NCBI RefSeq assembly: GCF_000321225.1
Contig: NW_004451423.1
Coordinates: forward strand, 145,486 to 209,485
DNA: 64,000 bases
Direction: 5' to 3'
From: Odobenus rosmarus divergens
Lineage: Eukaryota > Chordata > Mammalia > Carnivora > Odobenidae
The translations under genes and the position numbers were made by a program. Numbering within the stretch: the stretch's first letter is position 1; the number at the start of each line of letters is the position of its first letter. The notes below the pieces were generated by a model, which did no database searches, was not told where the DNA came from, and saw only the letters and a program-made list of their open reading frames with translations. This document shows, piece after piece, positions 24,953-37,002 of the stretch.

Positions 24953-25405
24953 TGCATCTGCTTTATTCAGTGTAATGAATGGCATATACATTGTCCTTGG
25001 GAACAGTTTCTGTTATGCTGTCTGGATACTAAAATGTTACAGAAGTAGCTCTTTGCTGTCCCTCTTTTGCCCTTAGGGCGTAGAAATTCAGACTTGCCGA
25101 GTAAGGCTTTATGCATAGTGTCTTCATGTGACGTGTAGCTGGATGCATTCTCATCAGTTGGCCTTATATGGACAACTCATTCATGAGTACGACTTGTTTT
25201 GATTTTTCTCCACCCAGGTTAATTGCATTCTTACTTTTAGGCAACTTCCTTTAAAATAACATAGTGGTGAACTTCACCTTTTAGTACAGTTAACTGTGAC
25301 TTTGGATAACTAATTGTTCCAGTTGATCTTTGCTTTAGCTAGATACAAGTTAGTGGTCTGTGGCTACAGGAAGCTGGTTCTACTGTCTGCTTCCACAGTC
25401 TGCTT
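24953..25405 (+). pseudogene. ARL6IP1: ARL6IP1-derived 3' UTR, part 1
   Basis: Sequence after the ARL6IP1 stop runs without interruption into the gap and resumes at 26326. I infer it is the parental 3' UTR because the TSDs lie outside and no separate repeat signature is seen. Alignment to a parental transcript would settle it. Confidence 0.65.
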
Positions 25406-26325
25406 NNNNNNNNNNNNNNNNNNNNNNNNNNNNNNNNNNNNNNNNNNNNNNNNNNNNNNNNNNNNNNNNNNNNNNNNNNNNNNNNNNNNNNNNNNNNNNN
25501 NNNNNNNNNNNNNNNNNNNNNNNNNNNNNNNNNNNNNNNNNNNNNNNNNNNNNNNNNNNNNNNNNNNNNNNNNNNNNNNNNNNNNNNNNNNNNNNNNNNN
25601 NNNNNNNNNNNNNNNNNNNNNNNNNNNNNNNNNNNNNNNNNNNNNNNNNNNNNNNNNNNNNNNNNNNNNNNNNNNNNNNNNNNNNNNNNNNNNNNNNNNN
25701 NNNNNNNNNNNNNNNNNNNNNNNNNNNNNNNNNNNNNNNNNNNNNNNNNNNNNNNNNNNNNNNNNNNNNNNNNNNNNNNNNNNNNNNNNNNNNNNNNNNN
25801 NNNNNNNNNNNNNNNNNNNNNNNNNNNNNNNNNNNNNNNNNNNNNNNNNNNNNNNNNNNNNNNNNNNNNNNNNNNNNNNNNNNNNNNNNNNNNNNNNNNN
25901 NNNNNNNNNNNNNNNNNNNNNNNNNNNNNNNNNNNNNNNNNNNNNNNNNNNNNNNNNNNNNNNNNNNNNNNNNNNNNNNNNNNNNNNNNNNNNNNNNNNN
26001 NNNNNNNNNNNNNNNNNNNNNNNNNNNNNNNNNNNNNNNNNNNNNNNNNNNNNNNNNNNNNNNNNNNNNNNNNNNNNNNNNNNNNNNNNNNNNNNNNNNN
26101 NNNNNNNNNNNNNNNNNNNNNNNNNNNNNNNNNNNNNNNNNNNNNNNNNNNNNNNNNNNNNNNNNNNNNNNNNNNNNNNNNNNNNNNNNNNNNNNNNNNN
26201 NNNNNNNNNNNNNNNNNNNNNNNNNNNNNNNNNNNNNNNNNNNNNNNNNNNNNNNNNNNNNNNNNNNNNNNNNNNNNNNNNNNNNNNNNNNNNNNNNNNN
26301 NNNNNNNNNNNNNNNNNNNNNNNNN
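25406..26325. other. Assembly gap, 920 N
   Basis: An unbroken run of N lies inside the ARL6IP1-derived 3' UTR. The apparent long open frames over it on both strands are artefacts of untranslated N. Confidence 0.99.
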
Positions 26326-26790
26326 AAGTGTCTTAGAATCATTCTCCCTCTCAGTAGCTAGAAATTTAGAATAGCTGAAATCTGTAGGCATGAACCTCTG
26401 AGGGCCGAAAATGTGACATTTGGGAACAGTTCTTAAACTCTGATTAACTAGCTGTAATATAGTTCTGTGAATTTACTGCACTGATGCTGGACCTTGTGGT
26501 ATATCTGTCCCTAATAAGTGTTTTCTCCCCTTCAATATTACTGTAAACAGTAGCACCCATTGTAGCATATGTTTGATTTTTTTTTTAAATGTTTCCTATG
26601 AAAACTACAAACTACCTTAATTTTTACATGTGTTTCCTCATTGTAGATAAGCCTATCTTGCTATCTGGATTTTTTTGTGTATATGTGTTCTACCAATTAA
26701 CTACTTTGCAGTTTTAATCTTGTATTATTTCTTCTACTTTGTTTTGTGTAAAAGGGGAAAAATAAAAAAGCTGGAATCCCTCAAAAAAAA
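26326..26790 (+). pseudogene. ARL6IP1: ARL6IP1-derived 3' UTR, part 2, with poly(A)
   Basis: An AT-rich UTR ends in AATAAA (26761-26766), then ctggaatccctc and an A-run, the layout of a mature mRNA 3' end captured by reverse transcription. Confidence 0.65.
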
Positions 26791-26849
26791 ATCTTTAAAA
26801 AAAATTCCACATATGAGTAAGATCAAAAAAAAAAAAATTTGGAGCAACT

Positions 26850-27205
26850 GCTGACAACATCTCTGGATATTGTAAGGAGAAAACTTTAGAGCATTTGGGC
26901 ACATAAAGAAGTGACACACATACCACATCTACATGTCTCCAGTCCTAAAGAAATGAATTTTGTGGGATAGAGAATATGAATGTAAAAAAAGATCAGAAAA
27001 ATTATCTATCAAAAAAGGACATTTGACAGGGTACAATGTTTACAAAATGAAGTTGAAAATTTTGTTTTGCTTATAAAATGTCATGTTTTTTTTTTCTTTT
27101 CTGAATGTTTCTTATTGGAGATAGAGATAACTTTGTAGAGTGAGAAAAAATAACCATTTAGATATAATGATGAGAATAAGATAGAATCTAAATTGATCTA
27201 TTTGG
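26850..27205. other. Unique AT-rich DNA, nothing recognised
   Basis: Flank of the retrocopy. No gene or clear repeat is seen. Confidence 0.4.
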
Positions 27206-27214
27206 AATTCACAG

Positions 27215-27389
27215 GGTGCCTGGGTGGCACAGTTGGTTAAGCAACTGACATGGTTTAGGCTCAGATTGTGATCTCAGGGTCATGAGATTGAGCCTTGCAT
27301 GAGGCTCCACACTCAGCACAGAGTCTGCTTCAGATTTTCTCTCCCTCTGCCCCTTCCCCCATGCTCATATGCACTCTCTCTTTCTCAAA

Positions 27390-27424
<35 letters not shown>

Positions 27425-27440
27425 ATCTTTAAAATAAAAG
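27215..27440 (+). mobile_element. CAN-SINE, plus strand, long AAAT tail
   Basis: Head gggtgcctgggtggcacagt, CT-rich body, then an (AAAT)n tail of about ten units at 27388-27425 and a terminal A-rich part. The flanks ggaattcaca and ggatttcact are a diverged TSD. The long AAAT tract is a likely polymorphic microsatellite. Confidence 0.9.
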
Positions 27441-27729
27441 GATTTCACTATGTTTAAATTTTTCTTATTATTTTATTCTAATTAGCTTTTTATGTTCTTC
27501 TAACATTCTTTTCCCCTCAAAAAGATTGAGCTATTCTTCCTTCTCTGTAATCAACCACAGTTGATTTTTCAACATTAAGTCATCATTTGGTGTGTTTTGT
27601 AAAGTGAAGTATGTGAAAAGTGCAGTATTTTAATTTGAGTTGTGATGGGAATTGATTAGAAAAAATGGGCTTGGAATAGAAATATGTTCTAGTCCTGGCT
27701 ATGACACTAACTCATTTGTGTAAATTGGG

Positions 27730-28201
27730 GGTGTTGGGGAGGAAGAACTTTCTTTGCCCTTCATGATCCTTCTAGCTGGACTAAGAATCAAATTGACATG
27801 AGACAGATTAGCAGGAGAAAATAAAATTTAATAGCATGTGTATGTGTGGGGAATGCACATCGAGATGGAGATTCCAAAGACAGTGAGGCAATATGATGCT
27901 CATATGAGCCAAAGAGAGGGGAAGGCATCTAAGGATACAAAGAGGAGAAAGACCATTAGCAGGAAGAGGAAAGGAGACATTTAGAAAACAAAGATTGCCC
28001 TATTATGTAGGTAAGTTTCTTAGGTAAAGAAAAATCTCTGTTAATAGCTTTCTCCCTAGTATAAGCAGGCAATTGAGGGGTGGTTAAAGAGCTTTTCCTG
28101 AATTCACGGGGTTTTGATTGCTTTTAACTGAAAATAATGTTTATGCTAAAGTGGCCCATCTTGGGGCAGCCTGCTCGTGGCCCTACAGGGTTCAAATTGA
28201 G
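27730..28201 (+). repeat. LTR-like dispersed repeat, copy 2
   Basis: The start tgttggggaggaagaac is followed by gatccttctagctggactaa and caaattgacatgagacagat and an end near ctacagggttca, so TG...CA. The copy at 23257 is homologous. It appears to interrupt a MIR, whose parts lie at ~27680-27729 and ~28202-28265. The LTR family is not identified. Confidence 0.6.
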
Positions 28202-28434
28202 ACATTTGATCTCTCCAAACTTTAATTTTCCCATTTGTAAAGTGAAAGAATTTAATAATCTTTCTGGCTTTATGCTACTAGAAGCAGAACCTGGACTTAG
28301 TAGGGCTCATTATTTGATAGATTAGGTACTCATTATTTTGATAGATTAGATTAGTATGTTGGTTTAAGTCTGATAACTATTCCACTGAAGTCTTATTTAA
28401 TATAACTTTTTCTGTTTCCAAAATAGTAAAGTAC

Positions 28435-28774
28435 TGTGGTATAAATGTTTGTGTCCTTCCTAAATTTATGTGTTGAAAACATAATGCCCAAGGTGATGGT
28501 ATTAGCAGCTGAAGACTTTGGGATATAATTAAGTCATGAGGGTGCCCTTATAAAAAAAGAGGCCCCAGAGAGGAAGCTTTTCCCTTCCACCATGGGAGGA
28601 TACAACAAGAAGTTGGCAGTCTGCCACCTGGAAGAGGACCTTCACCAGACCCCTACCATGCTGGCATTCTGATTTGGACTTCTAGCCTCCAGAACTGTGA
28701 GAGATAAATTTCCACTGTTTATAAGCCACACAATCTGTGGTATTTTGTTATAGCAGCCTGAACAGACTAAGACA
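28435..28774 (+). mobile_element. MaLR LTR, 5' copy
   Basis: It has classic ERVL-MaLR LTR features: aatgtttgtgtcc near the start, a gatggtattagcagctgaag block, ttataaaaaaagaggcccca as a promoter-like region, cagaactgtgagagataaat and the terminal gaacagactaagaca. It is homologous to 30322-30669. Confidence 0.85.
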
Positions 28775-30321
28775 GAAAATCGGTACTGTGAATGGAGTGC
28801 TGCTGTAACAAATATATAAAAATTTGGATGTGACTTTGGAACCATGTAATGAGTATAGGCTAGAGGGGTTTTGAGGTGCATGCTTGAAAAAGCCTACATT
28901 ACCATGAAGGGACTGTTAAGGGTGATTCTAGTGAGAGCTCATGGAAGAGGAGTACTGTAAGAGAAAACCTTCATCTTCTTAGAGAATATCTAAGAGGTCA
29001 TGAACAGAATGTTGGTAGAAATATGGGTGGTAAAGGCCATTTTGATTGGGTCTCAGATGGAAATGAGGAATCTATCAGAGACTAGAGGAAAGGTGATCTT
29101 TGTTATAAAGTGGTAAAGAGCTTGGCTGAATTGTGTTCCTGCCAATGTTTTGCCAAATGTTTTGTGGAAGGTAGAACTTGTGAGCAATACATTAAATATT
29201 TGGCTGAGGAAATATCTAAGCAAAGTGTTGAAGGTGTGGCTTGGCTTCTCATGAATGCTTAGAGTAGAATGGGAGAAGAGAGAAATAATTTAAAGATGGA
29301 ATTATTAATCAAAAGGGGAACAGAACTTAAAACTTTGGAAACTCTTAACCTATATCATATTGCAAAAGAGAGAGAGAGAGAGAAAACACAACTTTTTTGA
29401 TAAGGACATTAGTATGCATCAGGAAAACAGTCAGTTTGAACAAGAAGACAGAAAGGAATGAAGGAAGGTTCTCTCACTTCTTAGACTTTGTAGGGCAGGA
29501 CCATGGAGCTATTTGGCTTAGAATGCATGCTATTCGTCAGGACAAGGGAAGAAGGTTCCCAAAAGTGATTCAATTCAGAGATCATCAGGTTTCAAAAGTG
29601 GGGAGGGGCATCTCCTCTGTTTCAACAAGCCAGATTATCCTTGCCCAAAGCTGTGGGGACCAGACCCCAGCAAAATCACGGTGAGTGATAACCTCTACCT
29701 AGATTTGGAATGATGGAGCCTCCTGGAACCCAGGGCACACAACTCAGGCACAGAGCCTTTTCAAGGGCATGGCTGCTACAGAGAGCTTCGGGGATGGGGC
29801 TGCCCCAGTGACTCCAGACCAGTAAAGACACAGGTGTGTGATTCCAGTCTAGGACAGCCATGGGCACACAACTAGAATCCTATAGCTGCTGCATAGGCAG
29901 CACCCAGCAAAATTGTGGGGTTGGGGAATGCCCTGGTGTATCTGGAAGCAGAACCTCCACCCTAGAGGGTAAGTAGGGCAGGGCATTAAGCCAAGGAAAA
30001 CTGTTCTCAAACCTTGAGGTTTAGTGATTACCCTTTCAGGTTTTGTACTTACTTTGGACCTGTTAATCCATTTTTCTTTTCTATTTCTCCTTTTCAGATT
30101 GGAATGTCTACTCAAGCTTGTTCCACCATTTTGTTTTATAAGCACCTAACTTGTTTTATGTCACAGGTTCTCAGCAGGAAAGGAATTTGCCTCAGGATGA
30201 ATTATAACTTGAGTCTCATTTATATCTGATTGAGATCAGATATAGATGAGACTTTGAACTTAGACTTTTGAGTTGATAAAGTGTGAGAAGAACATGGATT
30301 TTGAGGGGGTCAGGGGTAAAA
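28775..30321 (+). mobile_element. MaLR internal region
   Basis: The body between the two LTRs starts with aaaatcggtactgtgaatgg and ctgctgtaacaaatat, matching MaLR internal sequence. Such elements are non-autonomous and lack retroviral genes. The open frames here (for example 29397-29684) are short and unconserved. A GA-rich run lies at 29367-29385. The ~1.5-kb length fits a nearly complete internal region. Confidence 0.75.
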
Positions 30322-30669
30322 TGCTGTTCTGAATGTTTGTGTCCTCCCACAAATTTGTATGTTGAAAACCTAATGCCCAGTATGATGGTATTAGGAGGTG
30401 GGGCCTTTGGGAGTTGATAGGTCATCATGAATGGGATTAGTGCTCTTATAAAAGAAGCTTCAGAGTTAGCTTGTCCCTTCCATCATGTGAGGACATGGTA
30501 AAAAGTTGGCAGTCTGCAACTTGGAAGAGAGGCTTTACCAGTACCATATCATTCTTGGCACTCTAATCTTGGACTCTCAGACTCCACAGCTATAACAAGT
30601 AAATGCCTGTTGTTTATAAACTACACAGTCTATGGTATTTTGTTATAGCAGCATGAACAGACCAAAACA
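30322..30669 (+). mobile_element. MaLR LTR, 3' copy
   Basis: It shares with the 5' LTR aatgtttgtgtcctccc, gatggtattaggaggtgggg, tataaaagaagcttcagag and gcatgaacagaccaaaaca. The two LTRs have clearly diverged, so the insertion is old. Confidence 0.85.
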
Positions 30670-30671
30670 CA

Positions 30672-31095
30672 TAGATATAAGGTATCTTACTCTTATCAAG
30701 GGAGAAAAAACAAAGGGCTAATTACAATCCTAGTTGTGTGAACATAGTCTTTTCCTCATAATCTTTTCATATGAAATATTTGATGAAAACATGTAAACTA
30801 AATACAGTACCTGGTGAATAATCTTTTGTGAATAGAACTACTGATAGTCCACTCTGATGGGTAAGACTTGATTCATGCCGCTAAGTTAATTCTTTCTAAC
30901 TTCATGGGTACAGTCTTCTCTGAATGGATTCAGACAACAGGTTAAATGTTTCCTTCACAAAGGAAAAATCTTCTAGTCCCCACAAAATTGAAGAGTCATT
31001 TTACTAGACATCCCACCAGAAATATGTCTGTCTATTCCTTGACAAACTGCTTGCCTCTTTCTTTGGCTAATATCCTATAGGAGAAACAAGCAGCT
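30672..31095. other. Unique AT-rich DNA, nothing recognised
   Basis: No gene or clear repeat seen. Confidence 0.4.
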
Positions 31096-31102
31096 TAACT
31101 CT

Positions 31103-31213
31103 CTTCATTCTTTCCTTTCTTTCTTCCTTCCTTCCTCTTTCCCTTTCTTCCTTCCTTCTTCTTTCCCTTCTTTCTTCCTTCCTCTTTCCTTTCTCTCTTT
31201 CTCTCCTTTCTTC
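31103..31213. repeat. CT-rich (TTCC/CTTT)n tract
   Basis: About 110 bp of almost pure pyrimidine on the plus strand, made of mixed ttcc and cttt units, a polymorphism-prone microsatellite. Confidence 0.95.
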
Positions 31214-31429
31214 TTTTGTCTTACAGCATGCTTATTTCACTATTGACCTTACACATTTAGGCTATGTACATATATATTTATTTATATACACTAAAAGCAT
31301 CAATGACTGGAATGAACTCCTGAGAGTTCACCTAATGGTTTTTAGCAAGATTAATAAATTTACCACCCTTCCTTCTTTTTATCTTGTTGCTCTTCAATTT
31401 GTGAATATAAGTATTTTTTGGTATCTAAC

Positions 31430-31960
31430 TCATTTATAATAAAATGTATCTTCAGAAAGCTCCATTTGAGCTTTCACAGTTGTGTAAATCCATATAATCC
31501 CAACATAAAACAACATATAGATGAATATTTCCATCATCCTAGAAGTTTTTTTCATGTTTCTTTTCTCCCTCCCTTTTCTTTTCTTTTCATGTTTCAATTC
31601 TCCCTCCACTCAGAGGCAGTTGCTTTCTAATTTTTATCACTGTAGAATAATTTTGCCAGCTCTAAAATAATATTTAAATGTTGTTATTAAGTATGCACTT
31701 TTTTATGCCTAAACTCTTTGTTTTTGAGACTTATCCAAGCTAGTGCTTGTTTTGGTAATTTTTTCTTTTTTATTGCTGAATAGTATCCCATTGTATGAAA
31801 GTAGCACTGTTTGTTTATCCTTTCTCCTGTTGATGGACCTTAGAGTTGCTTCCAGATTGGGGCTGTTATTAATAAATTCATTATGAATGCATTACAAGGT
31901 CCGTGTATGTATATATGCATTTGTATTTATTTTAGTAGACTTGAAACTGCTGCTGTTGGA
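31430..31960 (-). mobile_element. Old L1 3' region, minus strand
   Basis: It includes ttgctgaatagtatcccatt and ttgatggaccttagagttgc, the reversed C-terminal ORF2 region of an L1M-class element. Parallel segments occur at 52875 and 62130. Divergence is high and no frame survives. Confidence 0.7.
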
Positions 31961-32204
31961 AGAGAAGGAAGTATGGCTTGTATTATGTATAATGCTAACG
32001 ATAACTGAGAGAAAGTAGGACTACCTGTATTAATTTCAGACAAAGCAAACTTCAGAAAATGGAAAATTATTAAGAATAGAGGTGGAATTACATAATGAAA
32101 AAGTGTTAATTTGCTTAAAACATAACAATCCTTAATGTATATACATCTAACAACAGAGCATCAAAATATCTAAAACAAAAACTCATAGAACCTCAAGAAA
32201 AAAA

Positions 32205-32488
32205 ATACCATATGATTTCCTTCATATGTGGAATTTAAGAAACAAAACAAGGGGAAAAAAAAGGGAGAGAGACAAACCAAAAAACAGACACTTAATTATA
32301 GAGAACAAACTGATGATTATTGGAGAGGAGGTGGGTGGGGGGACAGGCTAAATAGGTGATGGGGATTAAGGAGTGCACTTGTGATGAGCACTGAGTGATG
32401 TATGGAATTGTTGAATAACTAAATTCTGTGCCTGAAACTAATATAACACTATATGTTAACCAACTGGAATTAAAATAAAAACTTAAAA
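32205..32488 (+). mobile_element. L1 3' UTR tail nested in the older L1
   Basis: It contains accatatgatttccttcata, gagaacaaactgatgattat, atgagcactgagtgatgtat and ggaattaaaataaaaactta, the end of a placental/caniform L1. The host L1 ORF2 continues directly after it at cagacaaatccattatta. Confidence 0.8.
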
Positions 32489-34651
32489 CAGACAAATCCA
32501 TTATTATAGCTGGGGACTTCCACAACACTCTTTCAGTAATTGATAAGTCAGGCAAGCAGAACATCAAGGATATAGTTGACGTGAGCAGCACTATCAATCA
32601 GCTTGATCGTATTGATATTTATAGAATATTCCATCTAACAACAGCAAAATAAATATTATTTTCACACTCACAAGGAACATTCTCCAAGATAGATCACATT
32701 CTGGGCAATAATACTTTAATAAATTTAGGGAGATGTAAATCATAAAAAGTTCTCAGAGCCCAATAGAATTAAACTAGAAATTTATAACTGAAAGGTAAAA
32801 GGAATATTACCAAATATTTAGAGATTATTTCAGTTAAATTAATTAAATGACTACAACTCATCAAAACTTGTGGCATGCAGCAAAGATATTGCTTACAGAT
32901 AAATTTTAGCATTAAATGCATATATTAGAAAATAAGAAATCTAAGATCAATGATCTCACCTTCTACCTTATGAGGCAAAAGAAATAATAATTTAAGATTA
33001 AAGCAACCAGTAGGAAAGCAATAATAAAAATTAGGGCAGAAATCAATGACATTGAGTGCAGGAAAACAATAGAAGAAATTTATAAAACCAGATACTTGTT
33101 CTTTGAAAAGATCAATATAATTGATTAGCCTTTAGCCTGGCTAACCAAGGGGGAAAAAAAGAAGTCACAAAACAATATCAGAAAGTAAGGTCATCGCTAC
33201 TGCCTTAAAAATGATAAGAAGTGCTATGGACAACTCTATGCCTAGAAGTTTCATAATTTGATGAAATTAATTTATTACTTGAAAGATACAAAGCACCAAC
33301 ACTCACAAATAATAAATAGCTAATCAAAATAGGCATATGTCTATAAGAAGTTGAATAAATAATTAATAAATTACCAAAAAGGAAAGCCTCAGTTTCAGAT
33401 GGTTTCACTGAGAAATTCTACCAAATATGGAAGGAATAATACCAATTCTACACAACCTCTTTCAGAAGATAGGAGAGGGAACATTACCTAGCTCACTTGA
33501 TGTAGGAGGCCACCATTACCCTATGCTAAAACCAAATGAAAATACTACATAAAGAAAATGTATAGACCATCATCAATCATGAACATAGATGCAAAAATCT
33601 TTAACAATTAGGAAATTGAATCTAACTATGTATATAAATACTTTTGTACCATGTCCAAGTGAGATTTATTTGAGTTTTTCAAGTCTGTTTTAACATTTGA
33701 ACAATCAATGTAAATCAACACATTTAAGAGGACTCATGTAATCATACAATTGACACAGAAAAAGCATTTGACAAAACACAACATCCATTTTTGATTTAAA
33801 AAAAGTCTCAACATACTAAGAATAGAGAGTAACTTCCTTAATTTGATTTAAAAAATCAACAAAAAACCTACAGTTATCATCATACTTAATAGTGAAAAAC
33901 TTGTCTCTTAACCCTGAAATTAAGAACAGAGCAAGTATGCCCTATCTCACCACTTCTATTTGACATCATGCTGGAATTCTAGCTAGTGCAATAAGAAAAG
34001 TAAAAAAACTAACTAAAGAAAAGAAATATATATTGGGAAAGAAGGAATAAATTGTATTTTTTCAACAGATGATATGAGTGCACATACAGAAAAGTCCAAA
34101 GAATTGACAAAAACTCCTGGAACTATATGTGAGTATAGCAAGGTCACAAGATACAAGGTTAAAATGCAAAAGCCAATTGTTTTTTAGTTATTTTGGCAAA
34201 AATAATATTCCATTAATAAATTACACTGTGAATTTAAAAAAAATTATCATTTACAATAGCATCACAAAAAATGAAATGCTTAGATAAAGTCTAATAGATA
34301 TGTCCTGGATCTATATGTAGCAAACTACAGAAATCCAATTAAAGAAATCAAAGATCTAAATAAATGGAGAGAAATTCTGCTTTATGAATTAGAAGACTCA
34401 ATACTGTTAAGATGTCTACTCTTCTCAACTTGATCTATAGATTGAAAGTAGTCTAAACCAAAATCTCAGCAAGCTATTTTTTTATATATCAACAACAGTA
34501 TTCTATTATTTTATAGAAATGCAAAATACTTAGAGCAAGCACAATACTGAAGAAGAACACGTGACAGACTCACAATAACAAATTACAAGACTTCCTATAG
34601 AGTGACAATAATCAGTCACTACCAAGACAGTGATCAAAACAACATGGTATT

Positions 34652-34770
34652 GGGGACACATGGTTGACTCAGTTGGTAGAACATGCGACTCTTGATCTTG
34701 GGGTTGTGAATTCGAGTCCCACACTGGGGGTCAAGATTATTTAAAAATAAAAAAAAGTCTTTAAAAAAAA
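34652..34770 (+). mobile_element. CAN-SINE (older short type), plus strand
   Basis: Head ggggacacatggttgactca, then gcgactcttgatcttggggt and an A-rich tail. The repeat atggtattgg at 34644-34653 and 34778-34787 is the TSD within the host L1. Confidence 0.88.
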
Positions 34771-34904
34771 AGACAGTATGGTATTGGCAAAAGAACAGAC
34801 CCATTTATCAATGGATCAAGAATAATCCAGAAATACACCTGTACAAATAAAGTCAACTGAGTTTTGACAATGGAGCAAAAGCAGTTCAATGGAGGAAGGG
34901 TTTT

Positions 34905-35420
34905 TGTTTCACATTCTTTCATGAGATGATCAGTCAGGTGCAGTTATAATAGGAGACAGAGAAGAAACTCAGGGGAAAAAAAAAAAACAACAAAGTTGAC
35001 TATACCCACAGGTGCTCGAGACAGGAGGCACAGCACACCACATAGGGCCACATGAGAAAGACATCAGGATGGTCAAGAAGCAGAAGATAGGAGTGGGGGG
35101 AAGGTTGAGGCCATGACCTTCATTGGGATTTTTGCAGGAAAGGCAAAAGGACAAGATAAACAGCTTAGAATTGGATAGTTTGAATAATTTTGGCAGACTT
35201 TGGACTATAGGGTTGTTCCCTAGTTATTTGGTTCCTGGATCTGGAATACTTAAGAGAGAGGAATATTATCTTCTGGAGCATACAGACCAGATAGAGGATA
35301 TAGAGCACTTTATTATCTCTAACAATTGGCTAGCCCAGGGAGAGACAGTCTCTCCTCAACATGAAAGGTATTTTTAAGATATCAAAACATTATAATATAC
35401 AGAAAATATAGAACACGCTG
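34905..35420. mobile_element. Unassigned ~500-bp insertion in the L1
   Basis: L1 ORF2 similarity stops near caatggaggaag and resumes near gtagtgctggaaaaattgg. Between them is sequence unlike L1, with an internal A-run (34977-34988). Its size would fit a solo LTR, but I do not recognise the family and see no clear TSD. Confidence 0.4.
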
Positions 35421-36568
35421 TTAAACAAGTAGTGCTGGAAAAATTGGAAATCCATAAAAATGAATAAAAACACACCTTATACCTTTCATAAATTGACGTT
35501 AAATGGATCACAGACCTAAAAAAAAATGTAAAACTCTGAGAAAAAAAGTAGGAAAAAATGTAGACAAACTATGTGTGGTGATGAGTTTTCAGATACAACA
35601 CCAGAAGCATAATCAAGAACAAATTGATAAGTCAGACTTTCTTAAAATTAAAACCTTCTGTTTTGTAAAAGACACGGCTAAGGGAATGAAAAGACAAGCC
35701 AGACTGGGAAAAATATTTGGAAAACATATCTGATAAAGGACTTGTATCAAAAATATATAAAGAACACTTCCAGTTCAAATATGAGAAAATAAGCAACCCA
35801 ATTGATTTTTTTTAAATCCCTAAAAAAGATTTGAATGGACACCTCACCAAAGAAGATATACAGATGACAAATAAACATAGGAACAGATGCTCAACATAAT
35901 TTCTCATTAGATAATTTCAAATTATACTAACAGTGTGTACTACTATACACCTATTAAAATGGATGAAAGTTTTAAAAAACAACAAATAATCTCCCCAAAT
36001 CTGACAACACCAAATGTCAGCAAGGATGCAAAACAGAAATTCATTCATTGCTATGTGGGAATACAAAATGGTACAAGTCACTTTGGAGATAATTTACAGT
36101 TTCTTACAAAGCTGAACATAGTCTCAGCGTATGACCCAACAATCATAGCCCTGGTTATTTACCCAACTTACTTGAAAACTTGGGTCCACACAAAAAGCTA
36201 CATGCTAATGTTTATAGAGCTTTATTGATATCACCAAAACTAGATGTAACCAAGATGTCTTTCAATAAGTAAGTGGATATACAAACTATGGTATATCCAG
36301 ACACTGAAATATTATTCAGCAATAAGAATAAAGGAGCTATTAAATCATAAAAAGACCTGAATGAACTCTAAATGCATATTTTTAAGTTAAACTAATCTGA
36401 GAAGGCTGCATATTGTATGATTCCTATTATATGGCATACTGTAAAAGTCAAAACTGTAAAGATAATAAAAATCAGTGGTTACCAGAGGATTGCAGGGAAT
36501 TGGGGAGGCTTTAACAGGTGAAGCACAGGGAATTGTTAAGAATAGAAGAACTATTGGATATGATATTC

Positions 36569-36748
36569 TTTTTTTTTAAGATTTTATTTATTTGACGGGG
36601 GGGAGAGGGAACACAAGCAGGGGGGGATGGCAGGCAGAGGGAGAAGCAGGATCCCCACTGAGGAGGAAACCCGATGTGGGGCTTGATCCCTGGGATTGTG
36701 ATCTGAACCAAAGGCAGATGCTTAACGACTGAGCCATCCAGGCACCCC
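36569..36748 (-). mobile_element. CAN-SINE, minus strand
   Basis: A reversed SINEC ending gccatccaggcacccc. A perfect 16-bp TSD, tggatatgatattctt, lies at 36553-36568 and 36749-36764. Confidence 0.95.
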
Positions 36749-37002
36749 TGGATATGATATTCTTAAGTGTGGGTACATAGCACTATCTTTTTGTCAAAAC
36801 CCATTAACTTCAGAGCACAAGGAGGTAATTGAAATGTATGCAAATTAAAAACATCTTTTGTGAGGTCAGGGAAATCTCAGGATGGAATGCAGAATGTGAC
36901 AAAACCAGTTAACTACATTACAAATATTTAAAACAATCTCACTAAAAGAGGTGGAGGAATAAGTTTCAGATCTACGTAACTTTGGAAATGAGTGGAGTCT
37001 GT

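Larger units (their letters stand above)
31980..36950 (+). mobile_element. Ancient L1 (L1M class), most of ORF2 and 3' UTR, plus strand
   Basis: The order follows L1 ORF2 from the end of the endonuclease domain (~32500-32750), through the reverse transcriptase region (~33380-34100, with recognisable gaaaaagcatttgacaaaac), to the C-terminal part (~35500-36230) and a 3' UTR. Stops and indels are scattered throughout, so it is long dead. It is interrupted by a younger L1 tail (32205-32488), a SINE (34652-34770), an unassigned ~500-bp insert (~34905-35420) and a SINE (36569-36748). Confidence 0.8.

Noticed and set aside
25314..26391. Four open frames of 320-350 residues on both strands
   Set aside because: They are almost entirely untranslated N from the 920-bp gap.
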